64,000 bases of DNA from Fagopyrum homotropicum (GCA_033239125.1 BSWB01000002.1:9271001-9335000), one strand, 5' to 3'; numbered from the stretch's first letter, positions 10,241 through 22,560 are shown. The notes: generated by a model not told the origin, from the letters alone. Numbers and translations: made by a program.

Positions 10241-11439
10241 TAACACTAGAAACCCTCGCAACCCTGACCGATATGTCTCGCAACTCGGACTGCACTGATG
10301 ACTGTACCGGTCTTTCCGAGATCCCATCCTCAGAAGATCTCTACATGGCCTGACTTTGTAGTTACCGTCACTGTTCTCTTGCCGATATCCAGAACACCTT
10401 GATATCGATCCATCCAATTCATGCCCAGGATGACTTCTTCATGTACTAAGTACATGACGAAGAAGTCACCTGGTCAATCGAGACCTCCCAATCTAATAGC
10501 GCAATCGCGAACCTCTCGTGTACCTTATCGGGCAACCCTATAAAGAAAGGTCACCCCTCTACGGTAACCAAGGTCAGCCTATTTACACATGCATCACATA
10601 TAAAAGAATGCGTAGCACCGGTATCAAAAAGAACACTGATAGGAAAACCATTAACATGAATGGTACATGTGGTTGTTGGAGCTGTTAGCTCCTCTGAACT
10701 CCTCAGCTCGTAAACTCTAGTTGAAGCACCTCTAGTGTTGGAAGTACTACCACCTCATCCTCTACCTTTCCCCTGTCCCTTAGCGGAACCCTGAGGAGCG
10801 GTATATCTAGGAGCTCTCTACTGTTGCTAATATTGATACTGAGGCGGCCTCTGTCCACCTCCGGCGACACTAGTAGGTGATAAACCCTGTTGTGATGGTG
10901 TCTTGCCCTGACGGCAAAACGCAACTTTGTGTCTGGGCTTACCGTAAGAAAAGCAAGTCGCTACAATCTTCTTACAATCAGCTCAGATGTGTCCGACACC
11001 TCCATAGTTATGACACTGCCGTCCTCTGTCGGAACTCTGCATTGTTTGTTGGAAACCGAAGCGTCCCGGCGTCTAACTATGCTCGGATCCAGTGGCTCCA
11101 GACATATTACTGTCTGGTCTAGTCCTCTGCCTCTTCTCAGGACCTCCTGCCTGAGAAGCTCTCCTCTGACCGACCAGTCTCTCTCGTAAGCAGATGCTCT
11201 ATCCTAATAGTCCGACAAAGACTCGCAATGTAAACCAGCAAGATAAGAGCGAGTAGACTCTCTCAACCTCCGAGAGAACAAATATACATGATGATCCTCG
11301 GGTGGTGCAGATGGACCCAACAAGTATAACTCCTCCTAAAACTTGCTAACGATCTCAGCAATAGGGATATCCTTGAATCTATCCTTGAGGAAATACTCTA
11401 GTCAATCTCTTCTCATAGCTGCAGGGCAATAGCGATCCA
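10241..11439 (-). pseudogene. Chromovirus-1 gag C-terminal half and protease
   Basis: The protease active-site region LFDTGATHSFI is readable on the minus strand near 10605-10640. Upstream, near 10915-11035, are two degenerate zinc knuckles of gag nucleocapsid (one as CFSYGKPRHKVAFC, the other with an internal stop). The segment near 11280-11430 still resembles the gag region that precedes them. Several frameshifts and stops prevent any continuous product. The upstream half of gag resumes beyond the hAT insertion at 14441. Confidence 0.75.
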
Positions 11440-14400
11440 TGAGGATGTCCACGGGTAATGGGTCACCCGTGACACGGCGGGTTCTGACCCGGCGGGAACC
11501 CGGCGGGTACGGGTTCCCCCGGGTCGCGGGTACGGGTAAGGGTTATGAGATCCTTACCCGTCGACCCGCCGGGTCGACCCGTAACGGTCACAAATTAATA
11601 ATAATAATAAAAAAAATTAGAATATAAAAAAAATAAAATAAAACAATAAACTATAGTAAATCTAACCCAAAAATATTTCTATAAATACCCCAAACCCAAT
11701 TCATTTCATCTCACACCAATTCTCATTCAATCATCTATTCACTCTCTCAATCTCACCATAATTTCTAACTCTTACATTCAATTACTCTCCTAATCTCATA
11801 TTCTCATTCTCTTATTTTTCATTTTACTACTCTTACTACTACATTCTATTATTCAAAAAAAAAAAATCTAGCCGAGGAAGAAGTTCCGTTAGCGTTGTCG
11901 GTCCTTCATCCGGCGAAGGTGTTACCCGAGGACGTCATTCCGTTAGCGGTCCTCCAACCGGTTCGGATTTAAGACGGGACTTATTAAGTGGAGATCACGA
12001 GATCTTCGAGGAGGAGGATATCAACATGGAATCACCTACTTTCCCCAACACCCAAGGATCCGAGACCCAATTTTCGGAGGAGCCGCCGTTGAACAACACT
12101 CAACTAACAGCGGCGGCCTTCCGAGTTTGGTTCACAAAAGGTGCTCCCGATGCCAACGGGGTTTACTATGCCAAATGCAATTTTTGTGCGGCACAATACA
12201 AACACAAAAAGGGAGAAGGCTACGGGAACTAAAAGAGGCATATCCGGAACAAGCATCCCGAAAAAATGGGATTAGCACGAAGGCAAACACAACTTACCGG
12301 GTATGCATCTACTTTTAACCAACCTCCTTCTTTATTTACATATGATCATGCTTCTTCTATGGATGCATTTTCGTAAATGTTAGCCGTAAATTCTTTAGCA
12401 TTTAGTTTTGCACAAAATGTTGGTTTTAATGATTGGATGCAAAATCATGCTCAACCCGCATATAAACCGTTTTCTCGCCAAACCGCTAAAAGAAAAATGA
12501 TGCATAAATATAAAATTCGTAAAGAAGAATTAATTAAATATTTTATGGAAAACGGTGATATTCAAGTTTCTATTTGTACTGATATTTGGAGTGACGGTTT
12601 TCAAAAAATTCATATATGGGTATTACTTGTCATTTTGTAGATAAATTTTGGATTTTAAACAAAAGAGTTTTAGCATTACGAGTTTTCAACGAACAACACA
12701 CCGCCCAAAACATTGCCCGTTTGATTGCAAATGTTTTGGAAGAATATAGATTACTTTCACGAGTTTTTTCAATCGGTTTTGACAACGCATCTGCTAACAC
12801 GGCTTCCATTAGAGATTTAACCAACTATTGTAAGCCGACGGTTGGAGGTAAATTTTTTCACATTAGGTGTGCCGCTCATATTTTAAACTTGTGTGTTCAA
12901 GACGGTTTAGCATACGTTGGAGATTTAGTACAACCTATTCGAAATATTCTTAATGAACTTTGGTCTAAAAAAAATGTACGTACTAAGTGGTATGCATATT
13001 GTAAACAAAAGGGCGTTTATCCTAAAAAAAATTCCAAAAGATGTTTGTACAAGATGGAACTCTACTTACAAAATGATTTACGAATCATATGAATATCGAG
13101 AACTTTTAAGTGGTTTTGTCGCATAACATATTGACGGTAATTTTGTTTTCGGTGAATCTTGGGTTTTAGCAAAAGATGTAATGGAGGTTTTTAAATATTT
13201 TTATGATGCTCCTAACACTTTTAGTTATGTTTATACACCAACTTCAAACATATTTTGTTATGTAGCAATTAATATTGTATTTGCAATTCAACAAGGTCTT
13301 TTAATTGAAAATATTTCACAAGCTATTTATTCAATGCGAAGTAAATGGTTAGATTATTATACAACCATTCCCGATGTTTTTCTTGTTGCATTTGTGTTAG
13401 ACCCTAGACGTAAAATGGATGGTTTAAAACAATATTTAGAAAGTTATTATGAATTTTTAGATTTAGAACAACATCCCGATTGTCATGTTTCTACCATAAT
13501 TGCTAAAGTTAGAAAATTATTTGATGAATGATTGGTTCAATATCGTGTTTTCGATCAAGGTCAATCTCATCAACCCCCTCCTCGTCCTTCATCTTCAACT
13601 TCATCTAAATTTAAATCAATTGCTAGAGATTTGTTTGGCCCGAAAAGGGCAAACACCACGTCGAGTTCTCATTCGAAACTCGACGAATATCTAACCATTT
13701 CTTTTGAGTTTGCCAATGATGAAGAAGAAGAGGATTTCAACATATTAGAATGGTGGAGCCGACCGGAGAGAATGAGGTTCCCTACCCTCTCAAGGATCGC
13801 GGCACAAATTCTTGCCGTTCCCGCCTCAACGGTAGCGGTTGAGCAAACCTTTAGCCGGAGTGGAAAGGTGCTCGATCCGACGAGATCAAACATGTTGCCT
13901 GAGACGTTGGAGACACAAGTCCTCCTAGCCGATTGGAGGAAAGCGGAAATGCGAACACAAAAAAACAACCTCTTGGCGGAGGAAGGCGACGAAGATGACG
14001 ACGAGCGACAACAAACGTCATCGGATGTATTGGTGGGAGAGTCCGACAACTAAGGTAAGGGCCAATCGGGGATATAAACAAAGGTGAGAGAACTACGTGG
14101 GCTTTGATTCCTCCTCCCCGAGAGGATACGTAGGCAACCGGGATTCCGGTTCAAGCCCAATTCTTCCCTTTTTTTTTAAGTTTAAGTCCAATTTTTTAAA
14201 GTTTAAATCCTCTCTTTATTTTCTTCTTTTTTAAGTTTAAGTCCAATTTTTCTCTTCTCTTTATTTTGTTCTTTTTTAAGTTTATTTCCATTAAAAAAAT
14301 TTTTAAAGATGAGTTGGCCGACCCGTCGACCCGCCGGGTCTGACTCGTGACCCGGCGGGTTGACCATTTATACGGGTCCGGATCCGGGTCACCCTTCCCG

Positions 14401-14440
14401 GACCCGTCGACCCGGCGGGTCCGACCCGTGGACACGCTTA
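11440..14440 (+). mobile_element. hAT transposon inserted in chromovirus-1 gag
   Basis: The ends carry an 11-bp perfect inverted repeat TGTCCACGGGT (11446-11456 and 14424-14434), near-terminal by a few bases. Flanking 8-mers GCGATCCA and GTCTTCCA match at 5 of 8 positions, a weak trace of the expected 8-bp target duplication. Both subterminal regions (11455-11585 and 14315-14430) are dense in GGGTCGACCCG-like G/C motifs in inverted orientation. The interior codes a decayed BED-finger/hATC transposase. The interruption of gag homology on both sides confirms insertion. Confidence 0.85.
12026..14053 (+). pseudogene. hAT transposase (RICESLEEPER/DAYSLEEPER-like), disrupted
   Basis: It would bind the element ends and catalyse cut-and-paste transposition. 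The BED zinc finger starts at FRVWFTKGAPDANG with CNFC; its His pair (HIRNKH) lies just past an in-frame TAA at 12230-12232. A second TAA lies at 12374-12376. A frame change near 12610-12640 leads into the catalytic region (IGFDNASANT, FHIRCAAHILNL). Another break lies near 13090-13180 and a TGA at 13529-13531. The C-terminal hATC dimerisation domain is well kept (LEWWS, FPTLSRIAAQILAVPAST, VEQTFSRSGK). At least three nonsense codons and two frameshifts make it non-functional. The region after the stop (14054-14160) is 3' UTR-like. Confidence 0.88.
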
Positions 14441-15075
14441 GTCTTCCACCAATGATGAGTCTGATCTCGCAGCAATGTTTGTGTTATATCGACTCGACGA
14501 CCCTCTAGGCAATGGATTGCCTCCATAATAGAATCCACCTGGCCTAGCCAAAGCTCCACCTCCAATCTAGTCTTTACTTCTAAAGAAGGAACCTTCATCT
14601 GGCAGAAAGACTTCAACCAACAATCAGGCCTTGGCTCTCTCGCCTCATCTAGTACTTTGACAACCTCAACAACTCTAGTAGGTGTGGCAACAACCTGCAT
14701 CACTCTCTGTGAAACCTCAGCTGATCTCGCGGGTATTGGCGGTGTTAGGGCAAGTCCTCTAGTTATGATAGCCTCCTCAACTCTCTACACATAGTCGCGG
14801 TATGCAAATGCTCCGATGGACACTCGACCGGACTCGGTCGACTATGCTCTATGTGCTCCGGACCTAGTAGCGGTCTCGTTCCCTGCTTCGGGAACAACAC
14901 TCTCATCAACCTCTTGGGCGAACGCCTCAGCGACAGGCGGATAAGCAACAAGGGCTTGGACCCGACCTCTAGCTAGTGGAGATCTTCCTGCACGTCCTCG
15001 TCCGCGTTCTGCAGGTGGAAGAGGTGGTCGACCTATTCCTCGTCCCATAACAGATGTAGCTCTAGTACGTGCCAT
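14441..15075 (-). pseudogene. Chromovirus-1 gag N-terminal half
   Basis: A start codon at 15075 opens an Arg/Pro/Gly-rich N-terminus, and the capsid region follows in other frames (ELWLGQVDSIMEAIHCLEG, then HWWKTKR near 14440). This matches the Ty3/gypsy gag capsid fold, which packages element RNA. Frames change near 14840 and between 14705 and 14765, and the hAT insertion ends the homology at 14440. Confidence 0.75.
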
Positions 15076-15336
15076 TTGCGATAGGGATAAATATAGATAT
15101 ATAAGGCCACACTATCAACTACTGCAGAAATCCAGAAAAAAACACATAAAGACCAACATAAAAGAAAAATAAACTGCTGAGATTCGCGGAGGTGGTGGTG
15201 GTCGCCCGTACATCTATCCCATACCGACAAGTTTAAAAATAAAACCCCCTTTTAAAAACGTAGACCCCTTGCGGGTTCTGTTTATTTATCTATTCGACCT
15301 TTAGAAGATTTCGAGTGTCATTGTTGTAAACCTAGA

Positions 15337-15350
15337 GCTCTGTGACAATA
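15337..15350 (-). other. Degenerate primer binding site of chromovirus-1
   Basis: The minus strand just inside the LTR reads TATTGTCACAGAGC, similar to the tRNA-iMet site TGGTATCAGAGC seen intact in chromovirus-2, but with several changes. Confidence 0.4.
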
Positions 15351-15351
15351 T

Positions 15352-16600
15352 TGTAACACCCCAAGTTCTGGGAACCCGAAGCATTACGGGCTAGGACCTC
15401 ACAGTGTGTCCCGACCCTTATAGTAACAACAATAACATTGGATCTTGCAACAAGGCACAAATAAATGAAAACCAAAACTTAAATAAAAACCATAAGGTAT
15501 CACAAAGGGAAATGCAAAGGACTTGGAACCAAATTCAAAACAAAAGGGAAAGATAACAACAGAAATATAAAACCCGATCTCATCCTATAATGTAAGGGAA
15601 CCCCGGCTGACCACACCGTCCAGATCACTCAGTAACATCTCTAACCTGCAGGGCATTTATGACATCGGTATAAACCGTTAGTTAACATTCTAGATATCAG
15701 AAAGACAAGAAAGGCACAAACACACATAAGAAGGTAAACACATAGCATGTTCTTACACAACCGGTTATTATCTTTTATAAAGTTATCCATTACTAATTCA
15801 ACTTCTTTTGTCACACGAGAATCTCCCGAAATTCGCCTCTGCTTCCGTCTGCCGACAGGAATAGATCAGTACTATCCGTTACATGTGGGTCTGGGTCACA
15901 AGAGCACGTTCGAGTCTCTTGTAGAACTGGACAAGTGGTCACCGCCCGGTTATAATACACTTGGGCCAATTACGGTATAAGGTCACTCTAGTCCGATTTT
16001 CCGTTATAACGATAAAGATAAACAAACACCACCAATATGATCAAACCAATATACGGAACGCAACTAAGTAAGTCCGAGGGACTTACCTCACTCGAAGATA
16101 ACTCAAGAATCCGCTAACCGCTCAACTTTCCGAAGGAAATGATAAATGCCTGCTCGGACAAGGCATCGGGAATTAAAAACTAGACGAATGCTAGAAGTCT
16201 ACATATATACTTCTAGTCTCAATAATCTCTAATAGATCTATTGTAGCGTGTTAGAAGCTCCCTACTTCTAGTTTTAATGATCGTGAACTTATCTCAACAT
16301 GCTAGGAGAAGGATTCCTAGTCTCACGGTTCACAAGGAACGTCATCAACAACATACCTCAAGGGTGTAACCAACTCATGGGGATCAACCAGCCACTAGCT
16401 ACATTCACACTAACCATCTAGGTTCAGCCTAGCATGATCTAGCGTAAGGAAAGGACAAAGAAAGCAAGGAAGGAAGCAACTCACCAAAGACGGAAGTCAC
16501 TGTAGAAGAACCGTGGGGGCGGCAAATAGAGGCGCGGGGGCAACGCTGGCTTGCAGCCTCGGGGGCGGAAAGGTGCAGGCCCATTTGGCCATCTCCAAGT
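15352..16600 (-). repeat. Chromovirus-1 5' LTR (family LTR-C)
   Basis: The plus strand begins TGTAACACCCC at 15352, the reverse complement of the GGGGTGTTACA end of the solo LTR at 45180. Colinear inverse similarity continues to the CCGCCCCTGCG-type repeats near 16510-16570. The outer boundary is blurred where an Athila LTR fragment begins, so about 16600 is approximate. Plus-strand 16068-16086 encodes the hairpin GTAAGTCC/GGACTTAC. Confidence 0.75.
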
Positions 16601-17147
16601 AATCCTTCCTTAGATCTTCCTTCCAATAGCCGTCTAAAGAGAAATCTTTTGACGTCTTAGTGTTCGAGCGTCCGCCGTCCTTAACTCAATAAACGTTCTC
16701 TATTCTTATAGAAGAATTTTAGGTCAAAATTCTATCTTATTTCTCCTTGGGCTTGGGCAGTCGATCTCAATCTAGGCCCAGTTGGACATCTCGGTCGAGG
16801 TGATGTACGTGTGGTCCGAGATCAATAGTGAATCACGTACTTTTCTTCGTATCTTCAACTGAATCTTCCTTCTATTGTTTTCCTACGGTTCCTACCTTTC
16901 TTCTTGTCCTTCAAAGTGCTCCATAATATAGGTCCATAGCCCCCTTAGACTTCAATGCTCCGTTTTGATCCAAAATACACCTTATTCCCTACAATTACAA
17001 TCAAACGTGCTGTAGACCTCGATTCTTGCAAAGTAGACGAATAATGACATAATCATCAAGAATTAATATATGTGCATGCATGCAGAATAAGGATGAGAAA
17101 ACGTCAAAACCATATCCAGAATATAGACAATAATTTATGCTATCACT
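16600..17147 (-). repeat. Athila-1-family LTR fragment (U3 side)
   Basis: On the minus strand it starts TGATAGCATAAATTATTGTC at 17147 and follows the first part of the Athila-1 LTR, including a CTCGGTCGAGG palindrome near 16790. It ends where chromovirus-1 LTR similarity starts, about 16600. No partner internal region is present next to it. Confidence 0.75.
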
Positions 17148-18613
17148 ATGCTAGTACAAAGCTCTCTTAGAAGATTCTGAGCATTAAGGGTCTTCTTAGA
17201 CAATTTACATGGATCCAACCATGGCTCAACAGGTGGTCTTGTAGGCGAAATCAATCGTGAACTATTGATTATTCATGTCAAATCAAATGCAAATCAAATT
17301 TTCAATGTTAAAAGAAACTAAAATCTCAAAAAACTGAAATTACGGCAGGAAATATCTGAGCTTGTGAGGAGATGCAACCTTCCCAATTCCAATTGCCCAA
17401 TTGTATATGTAAGGATCAAAAGATACGAAAACTCTAAAATTTTGAACTCATCCGCGTCAAGGACAAACTCAACAACTAAAATGACAGCGTTTGTTCTCTC
17501 CTCCCTCCCACAATCAGAAGAAAATCAACTATTGCTCTTTTCTTCGTTAAAAGAAAATAAATACCTCACCACTAGCAAAACTCGGATCTGTGAAGCAGAG
17601 GAGAGGAATTTATGCGGGAGAGGCTCGACCAAGGGAGAGAGTAGTACTCACCACCAGCAAGACCTCGATCTGTGAAGAAGAGGAGAGGCTCGAATAAGGG
17701 CCCTTGGTGGCGGCTCCAAGTTCTGGCGATGGTCAAGGGCAGACTTTTCTAGCAAGCGAGGTGGTGGAGCAGGGCGACAGAGGAAACTCCGGCGGTGTTA
17801 AGGAAGAGGCGGCCATTCAGGCTCCTCTCAACGGAAGGAGATACGAAGAGAAGAGCGAATGAGAACGTTGTTGATTTTAGGGTTTGTGTTTCGACGGTTA
17901 AAAAATAATGAGGTACAATTACTAAATGGAAAATGGCTTTTGACCTTTTAGTATACTAAAAACTAAAAATAAGGCCTACTTATCAAATTAGCCTAAATAA
18001 ATATCAATTAAAGTACAAATTTTAAATTAAATAATTGAAACCTAACCGACTCCTTAAATAACACTACTAGTGAAAATGCCAAAATGGCGTCTATACTTAT
18101 CTAGGATTTGGGTACACGCAGTTACAATTTGACCAAATTCGATGGTACGAAATATGCACTCGAAAACGATTCTTCGTCTACAGATAATAAAATAATCCTT
18201 AGAAAATTGAATTAATAAGTAATAACATATTTGACAATCATGTAAACTTAATTTCTATGTATAAAATTGCTTTTAAATTATTAAATTCAATATAGAATAG
18301 CATACGTACGTACGTATAAGAAATACAAGAAAATTGTAAAAAAAAAAAACCATAATATTTATTTTAAAAATGACTTAATTATAAGATAATATTTAAGCAA
18401 TAACCCAGTTGCTACAATGAGAATATATTTAAATATTTTTGAATATAATTATTTGTAGATTAAGATTTATATGGGTTTATCAAAACAAAATTCAGAGAAT
18501 TTTGTAATATCTGATATCTAATGACATGTGACGAGTAATTTATATTTATTGCGGATTAGGTTGATATCTAGCAAGCTGTTAATTTCAGAGATCATGATTC
18601 ATCAATGGAGATT
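17148..18613. other. Intergenic DNA, no convincing gene
   Basis: An imperfect direct repeat of about 42 bp occurs at 17565-17606 and 17647-17688. A short minus-strand frame starting at 17816 (MAASSLTPPEF...) ends after 27 codons and could be a decayed 5' exon. From about 17900 the DNA is strongly AT-rich with no element I recognise. Confidence 0.5.
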
Positions 18614-18777
18614 TTATCGTGTACAATAAAACGAAAAATTGCAATTGTAAACATAAAATACGAATAATATTATATAATATATGACAAGTTTTGGTACATG
18701 GATATCCGAATAAGCATTGACAGGCAATTCGAAACCGAAACAAAACCCGTCTTTGTGATCGATGGTCTCAGGAGCGA

Positions 18778-19086
18778 TCAAGGAGCAGGAGGTTGAGTCC
18801 TGAAACTCCATATATCGCCATAGCCATCCCATACGTCACTATATAGAGCCGTGATGTAAGCCTCTCCCATGGACCCCACGTCACAAGTCGGATACCACTC
18901 CGATCCCCACCACATTTGCTCCTCCACCGGCTGCGTCCACGAACACCCCACCTCCGCCGTTTTCTTATCCTCCTCCTCCGCTGGCGCAGTCACCGCCACC
19001 TTTCCCGGCGGGTGTTGAGTACGACCCGTTTCTCCGGCCTTCTTACTCGCCGCGTCATCACTATTATTGCTCTTCCTCTTCTTCAT
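18778..19086 (-). CDS. Small host protein of unknown function (102 aa)
   Basis: I do not recognise the family. The single-exon frame starts with a basic Lys/Arg/Ser/Asn stretch that could act as a nuclear signal (MKKRKSNNSDD, SKK). A Glu/Asp/Lys region follows, then a distinctive Trp- and Tyr-rich C-terminal half (CSWTQPVEEQMWWGSEWYP, DVWDGYGDIWSF). The GC content is well above the surrounding AT-rich DNA. A TATA box lies 48 bp upstream of the ATG, and no transposon homology is visible. These points support a real plant gene rather than a chance frame. An unseen intron or second exon cannot be excluded. Confidence 0.65.
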   Translation of the reverse strand: MKKRKSNNSDDAASKKAGETGRTQHPPGKVAVTAPAEEEDKKTAEVGCSWTQPVEEQMWWGSEWYPTCDVGSMGEAYITALYSDVWDGYGDIWSFRTQPPAP

Positions 19087-19133
19087 TTTAATTTATTTTT
19101 ATATAATTCTAACTATCGAGTTTCATTGAGAGA

Positions 19134-19141
19134 TATTTATA
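19134..19141 (-). promoter_or_regulatory. TATA box of the 18778-19086 gene
   Basis: The minus strand reads TATAAATA, 48 bp upstream of the ATG at 19086. This leaves room for a short 5' UTR. Confidence 0.6.
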
Positions 19142-19189
19142 GAACAAATTGGGATTGGTCTCCCGTACGTCTCTATCGATTTGTGCTGG

Positions 19190-21099
19190 GAATGAAAGCT
19201 ACCGCATTCATGTTTATCTAATTGACGCTTTTACCCCTGGCTACTTGTGACTTCACGTGACTTGGATTAGAGTCGACTAAAGGGGTATTTTCGTCACTAC
19301 GTAAATAGGGGAAGTTGAAATTTGTCAAGTAGTTGAATCTTGAAATTGAACGGATGTTCACGACTCCTTCCGTTGCGGCAACTTCCAATTTGTCAACTAG
19401 TTATATGTACTACTTCAAAAAGTTAATGTCAGTGTTATTTACATTAAATTGTCCATTTTCTATATTATTATACCTACGGTTGAGCAATGGATTGTAATTA
19501 TTTCAAATAGGATATATTATTTACAATTTTTAAAAATTGGGTGTTTGATTTGTAATATGAGTGGGTCCATTTGAAAAATCGTAACTAATAATCCGAGATG
19601 AGTACGTAATGTCGGGCGTCGTGAGTCACGTGTGATGTGTCACGTGTTGCTGTAAACACTACCCACCGAATAAATATTATTTGTTTTAATGTATATTACA
19701 TTTATAATACAAACTTTGTTTTGGATTTTATAGATGATTTTTATATTATAAAATTAAACGTACAGTTTTATTTTTAAGAACAATCCTATATTCTTTGTCT
19801 AAAAATAATTTATTTAATAATTTTCAATAGATGTATTTTTAATTTTTTTTTTATTGAAGTTGCTTTTGGTTAGAGTCGGCAGGAATATTTCAGACGTAGA
19901 TTGTGGAAGTCTTGTGCGGGGTTGGTTTTATTTTCACAGACCATCTATCTTTTATTCCCTTATTATTTTAATTTCCTTATTCTGTATATTTTTTATTATT
20001 AATTTTTCAATATATATACTTTTAGAATATATGTATCAAAAAAGACCATGTTAGACATAGACGAATGGCCCACGTCATACACTTCCCTTCATTTTCAGTA
20101 ACTCACGTCGGCAGGTCCGATGGATCCCACTGGGCGAAGTGAGCACAAACAGAGGTGTCAATTTTGTTTCGCTCATTTTGAATCGGGTCAAGTTTATGTG
20201 TCGTGGGTGGAAATTGGGCTGGGCCGATTCGTGTTTCGAACGGATTTTGGGTTGGATATAAACGTGTACTGGTTATTTCTTTATGAGCTAATTCGAGGTC
20301 TCAAATGTACCCTTTTCGGATTGGGTCAAATAATCTAGTGGGGTTTTAGACTTTCAGAGCATCTGCAGCCCAAAAATTTAATTTTGATTTTTTTACTTTA
20401 ATATTAAAAATCAAAATATGTGTCAAATTTAGTTTTTCTACGTAGAAATTTCTCTCTATTTATCATCTTGATTCTCACCCCAAATCTGACATCTAAATTA
20501 ATAAATTATTTCTTATATAAGTAAAGAAACTCAGAGTATATGAGATTAAGATGCCCTTAGTGGTGGTAAATGTTGAATTTCACTATCCATAAATTAGGAG
20601 TTTTAAATTTTTTCACCCTCTTATAGAGATAATTTTATAAAAGAAACCTAACGGAATTTTGAAAAACTTGGACTTGAGATCGGGACTGGATTCTAACTGG
20701 AATAAAATAAAATAAAGTTGACGGATTCGGGAGGAGGTGTTAAAACGCTGACGTAATGCATTTAATTGGTGGTTATAGGCAATTAAACATTTATCGGGTG
20801 GTCAAGTACAATTGACCCTATTTACCAAATGATTTTCAATAATTTATAGTCAAATCTCGAATATTAATAAATCTATATTCCTTAATTATAATATATAAAA
20901 GTAATGTTTTTAATGGTTAATATTTTATTAAAAACTTTTTACGTGGTTCATAAACGATGTAATTTTCATTATCGTTAAATTCTTTTTTTTCTTCTTCATA
21001 ATAGTCTTGCTACGATTTCATTATAATTTCTCAGCTTTTAGATTTATTTATTCTCATGGATTTTTTTTATTAATATTGAAACATTATTTATGAATATAA
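19190..21099. other. AT-rich intergenic DNA
   Basis: No gene is supported. It holds possible remnants only: a GGGTC/CGGATT-rich stretch at 20150-20340 and a block starting AGAGCATCTGCAGC at 20358 that looks like the end of a small non-autonomous DNA element, but I found no matching second end. Confidence 0.4.
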
Positions 21100-21431
21100 A
21101 AATCTATAGTTTAAATTTGAGTTTTTTCACTTGGTGCCCTCAAGTTTTGAACTTTTTCTCTTGGTATACACTAAAAATATTCCTCTTAGTACTCTTATGG
21201 TTACATTTATTTCCTCTTTATAACCATTTTTAATATATTACATTAAAATTCATTATAAAATAATTAAAAAAATATAAAAATAAATTTAAAACGAATTATG
21301 ACATCATTACATTTTAAACTAATAAATTTATATTAAAAAAATTTAAAATATATTTTTATTTAGAAAAAGTAAGGTAAATTAAAGATAAATTTTATTTTTG
21401 AACTAAAATATTTTTTTTATTTTTGACTTAA

Positions 21432-21434
<3 letters not shown>

Positions 21435-21474
<40 letters not shown>
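21435..21474. repeat. (TA)n microsatellite
   Basis: An uninterrupted TA dinucleotide run lies in the extra AT-rich part of the left foldback arm. Confidence 0.95.
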
Positions 21475-21479
<5 letters not shown>

Positions 21480-21835
21480 AATTGTCCAAAAATTTGAACA
21501 TATTTTGAAGTTAATTTTCTATAATTTATTTTAATTTGAAATAAAATTTTATTTTTTTGTTTTATTTTTTTATTTTTTATAATATACTTTTACATACTCT
21601 TATAATTAAAAAAACATAAATTTTTGAAAATTTTGAATTAATATAAATTATATAAAATTAAATTCAAAAATAAATAAATTTATTATATTTCTAAATTTCT
21701 AGACTCTTAATTTAAATTTAATGAGGTCATGATTTAGGTTTTTTTTCCTAAATAATAAGAAAACAAAAATATTTTCTAGGATTAGGAATGAAATAAAAGT
21801 TATTCCGAGAATAGGAAGGACATTAGGTTCGGAGT

Positions 21836-21893
21836 AGACCCGTTGTTTGAAACTGCGGGTTAATATGAATAACCCGCAGTTTCAAACTGCGAG
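21836..21893. repeat. Palindrome units 1-2 of the foldback array
   Basis: Two units of the roughly 24-bp palindrome AACCCGCAGTTT/AAACTGCGGGTT lie here, the first degenerate at its left end. LTR-C inserted immediately after the second unit, at 21893/21894. Confidence 0.85.
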
Positions 21894-22560
21894 TGTAAGA
21901 TCCCAGGTTTTTGGCCTGCACTCCCCCCCCCCCCCCCCCCCGCGGTGAAGAGGGCCGCCCCCGCGGCCGAGGTGATCCGCCCCTGCGGATTTGCGACAGA
22001 TCGCGCCGATCTGTTTTCGTTCGTTCTATCTTTCTTCCATAAATAGAATATCCGATATTTTATCTTATGGGCCGGTTTCCTTGTCTCCTTTCTGAACCCT
22101 AGACGTCCTTCCGTCTATCTTTCCATCCCGTTCCTATATATTCTCTTCTTTCTCTCCTTTTTCCCGTTCCTTGCTATCATCTTCTTCAACCCTAGAGAGC
22201 TGCAGCCGTCCTTTGCTTCCCGCGACCTCGCTGAATGTGTAAGTGCATCTTTTCTGATTCTTCCTCACGTTCCTACAGTGTTGCATGCTTTCCCCTTCTG
22301 TTTTGGTTTCTTCCTTGCGTTCTTCTCCTTTCTTCTTCTCCAAGGATCAAGCATGGGCCTTGATTCTTGTGGAGTGTTCCGTTGTTGACCCTTCGTTGTT
22401 CTCAAGCTCTCTGGAGTGGGGTCTTGACGTGTTGGAACCAAAGGTTCGAGCTTTGGTTGCCCCCTGCTATGAGATTTGTCGAAGAGAAGCCCGATAGTAG
22501 CTTCTGACGAAGATCCGTCCCTGCGCCTGCACAGAGCCGCCCCTGCGCCTCTGTCACAGT
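21894..22560 (+). repeat. Solo LTR-C, 5' part
   Basis: It starts TGTAAGATCCCAGG at 21894 and is interrupted after 22560 by chromovirus-2; the rest is at 44074-45180. The 5-bp flanks GCGAG (21889-21893) and GCGAT (45181-45185) are an imperfect target duplication. Joined, the LTR is about 1.77 kb with TG...CA ends and no internal region, so it is a solo LTR. It contains a C19 run, CCGCCCCTGCGG palindromes and a possible TATA box at 22135-22140. It is the same family as the LTR at 15352. Confidence 0.85.
21923..21941. repeat. C19 homopolymer
   Basis: Nineteen cytosines in a row lie within the U3 part of LTR-C, followed by CGCGGTG. Exact length is prone to sequencing error. Confidence 0.9.

Larger units (their letters stand above)
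9382..16600 (-). mobile_element. Chromovirus-1: truncated Tekay/Del-like Ty3/gypsy element
   Basis: Read on the minus strand: LTR (15352-about 16600), leader, gag (start at 15075), protease, and RT cut off at 9382 by the inverted Athila LTR fragment. RNase H, integrase and the 3' LTR are missing. Gag is split by a hAT transposon at 11440-14440. All frames contain stops or shifts. Its LTR is the same family as the solo LTR at 21894-45180, in opposite orientation. The leader (15076-15351) has no credible gene. Confidence 0.8.
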
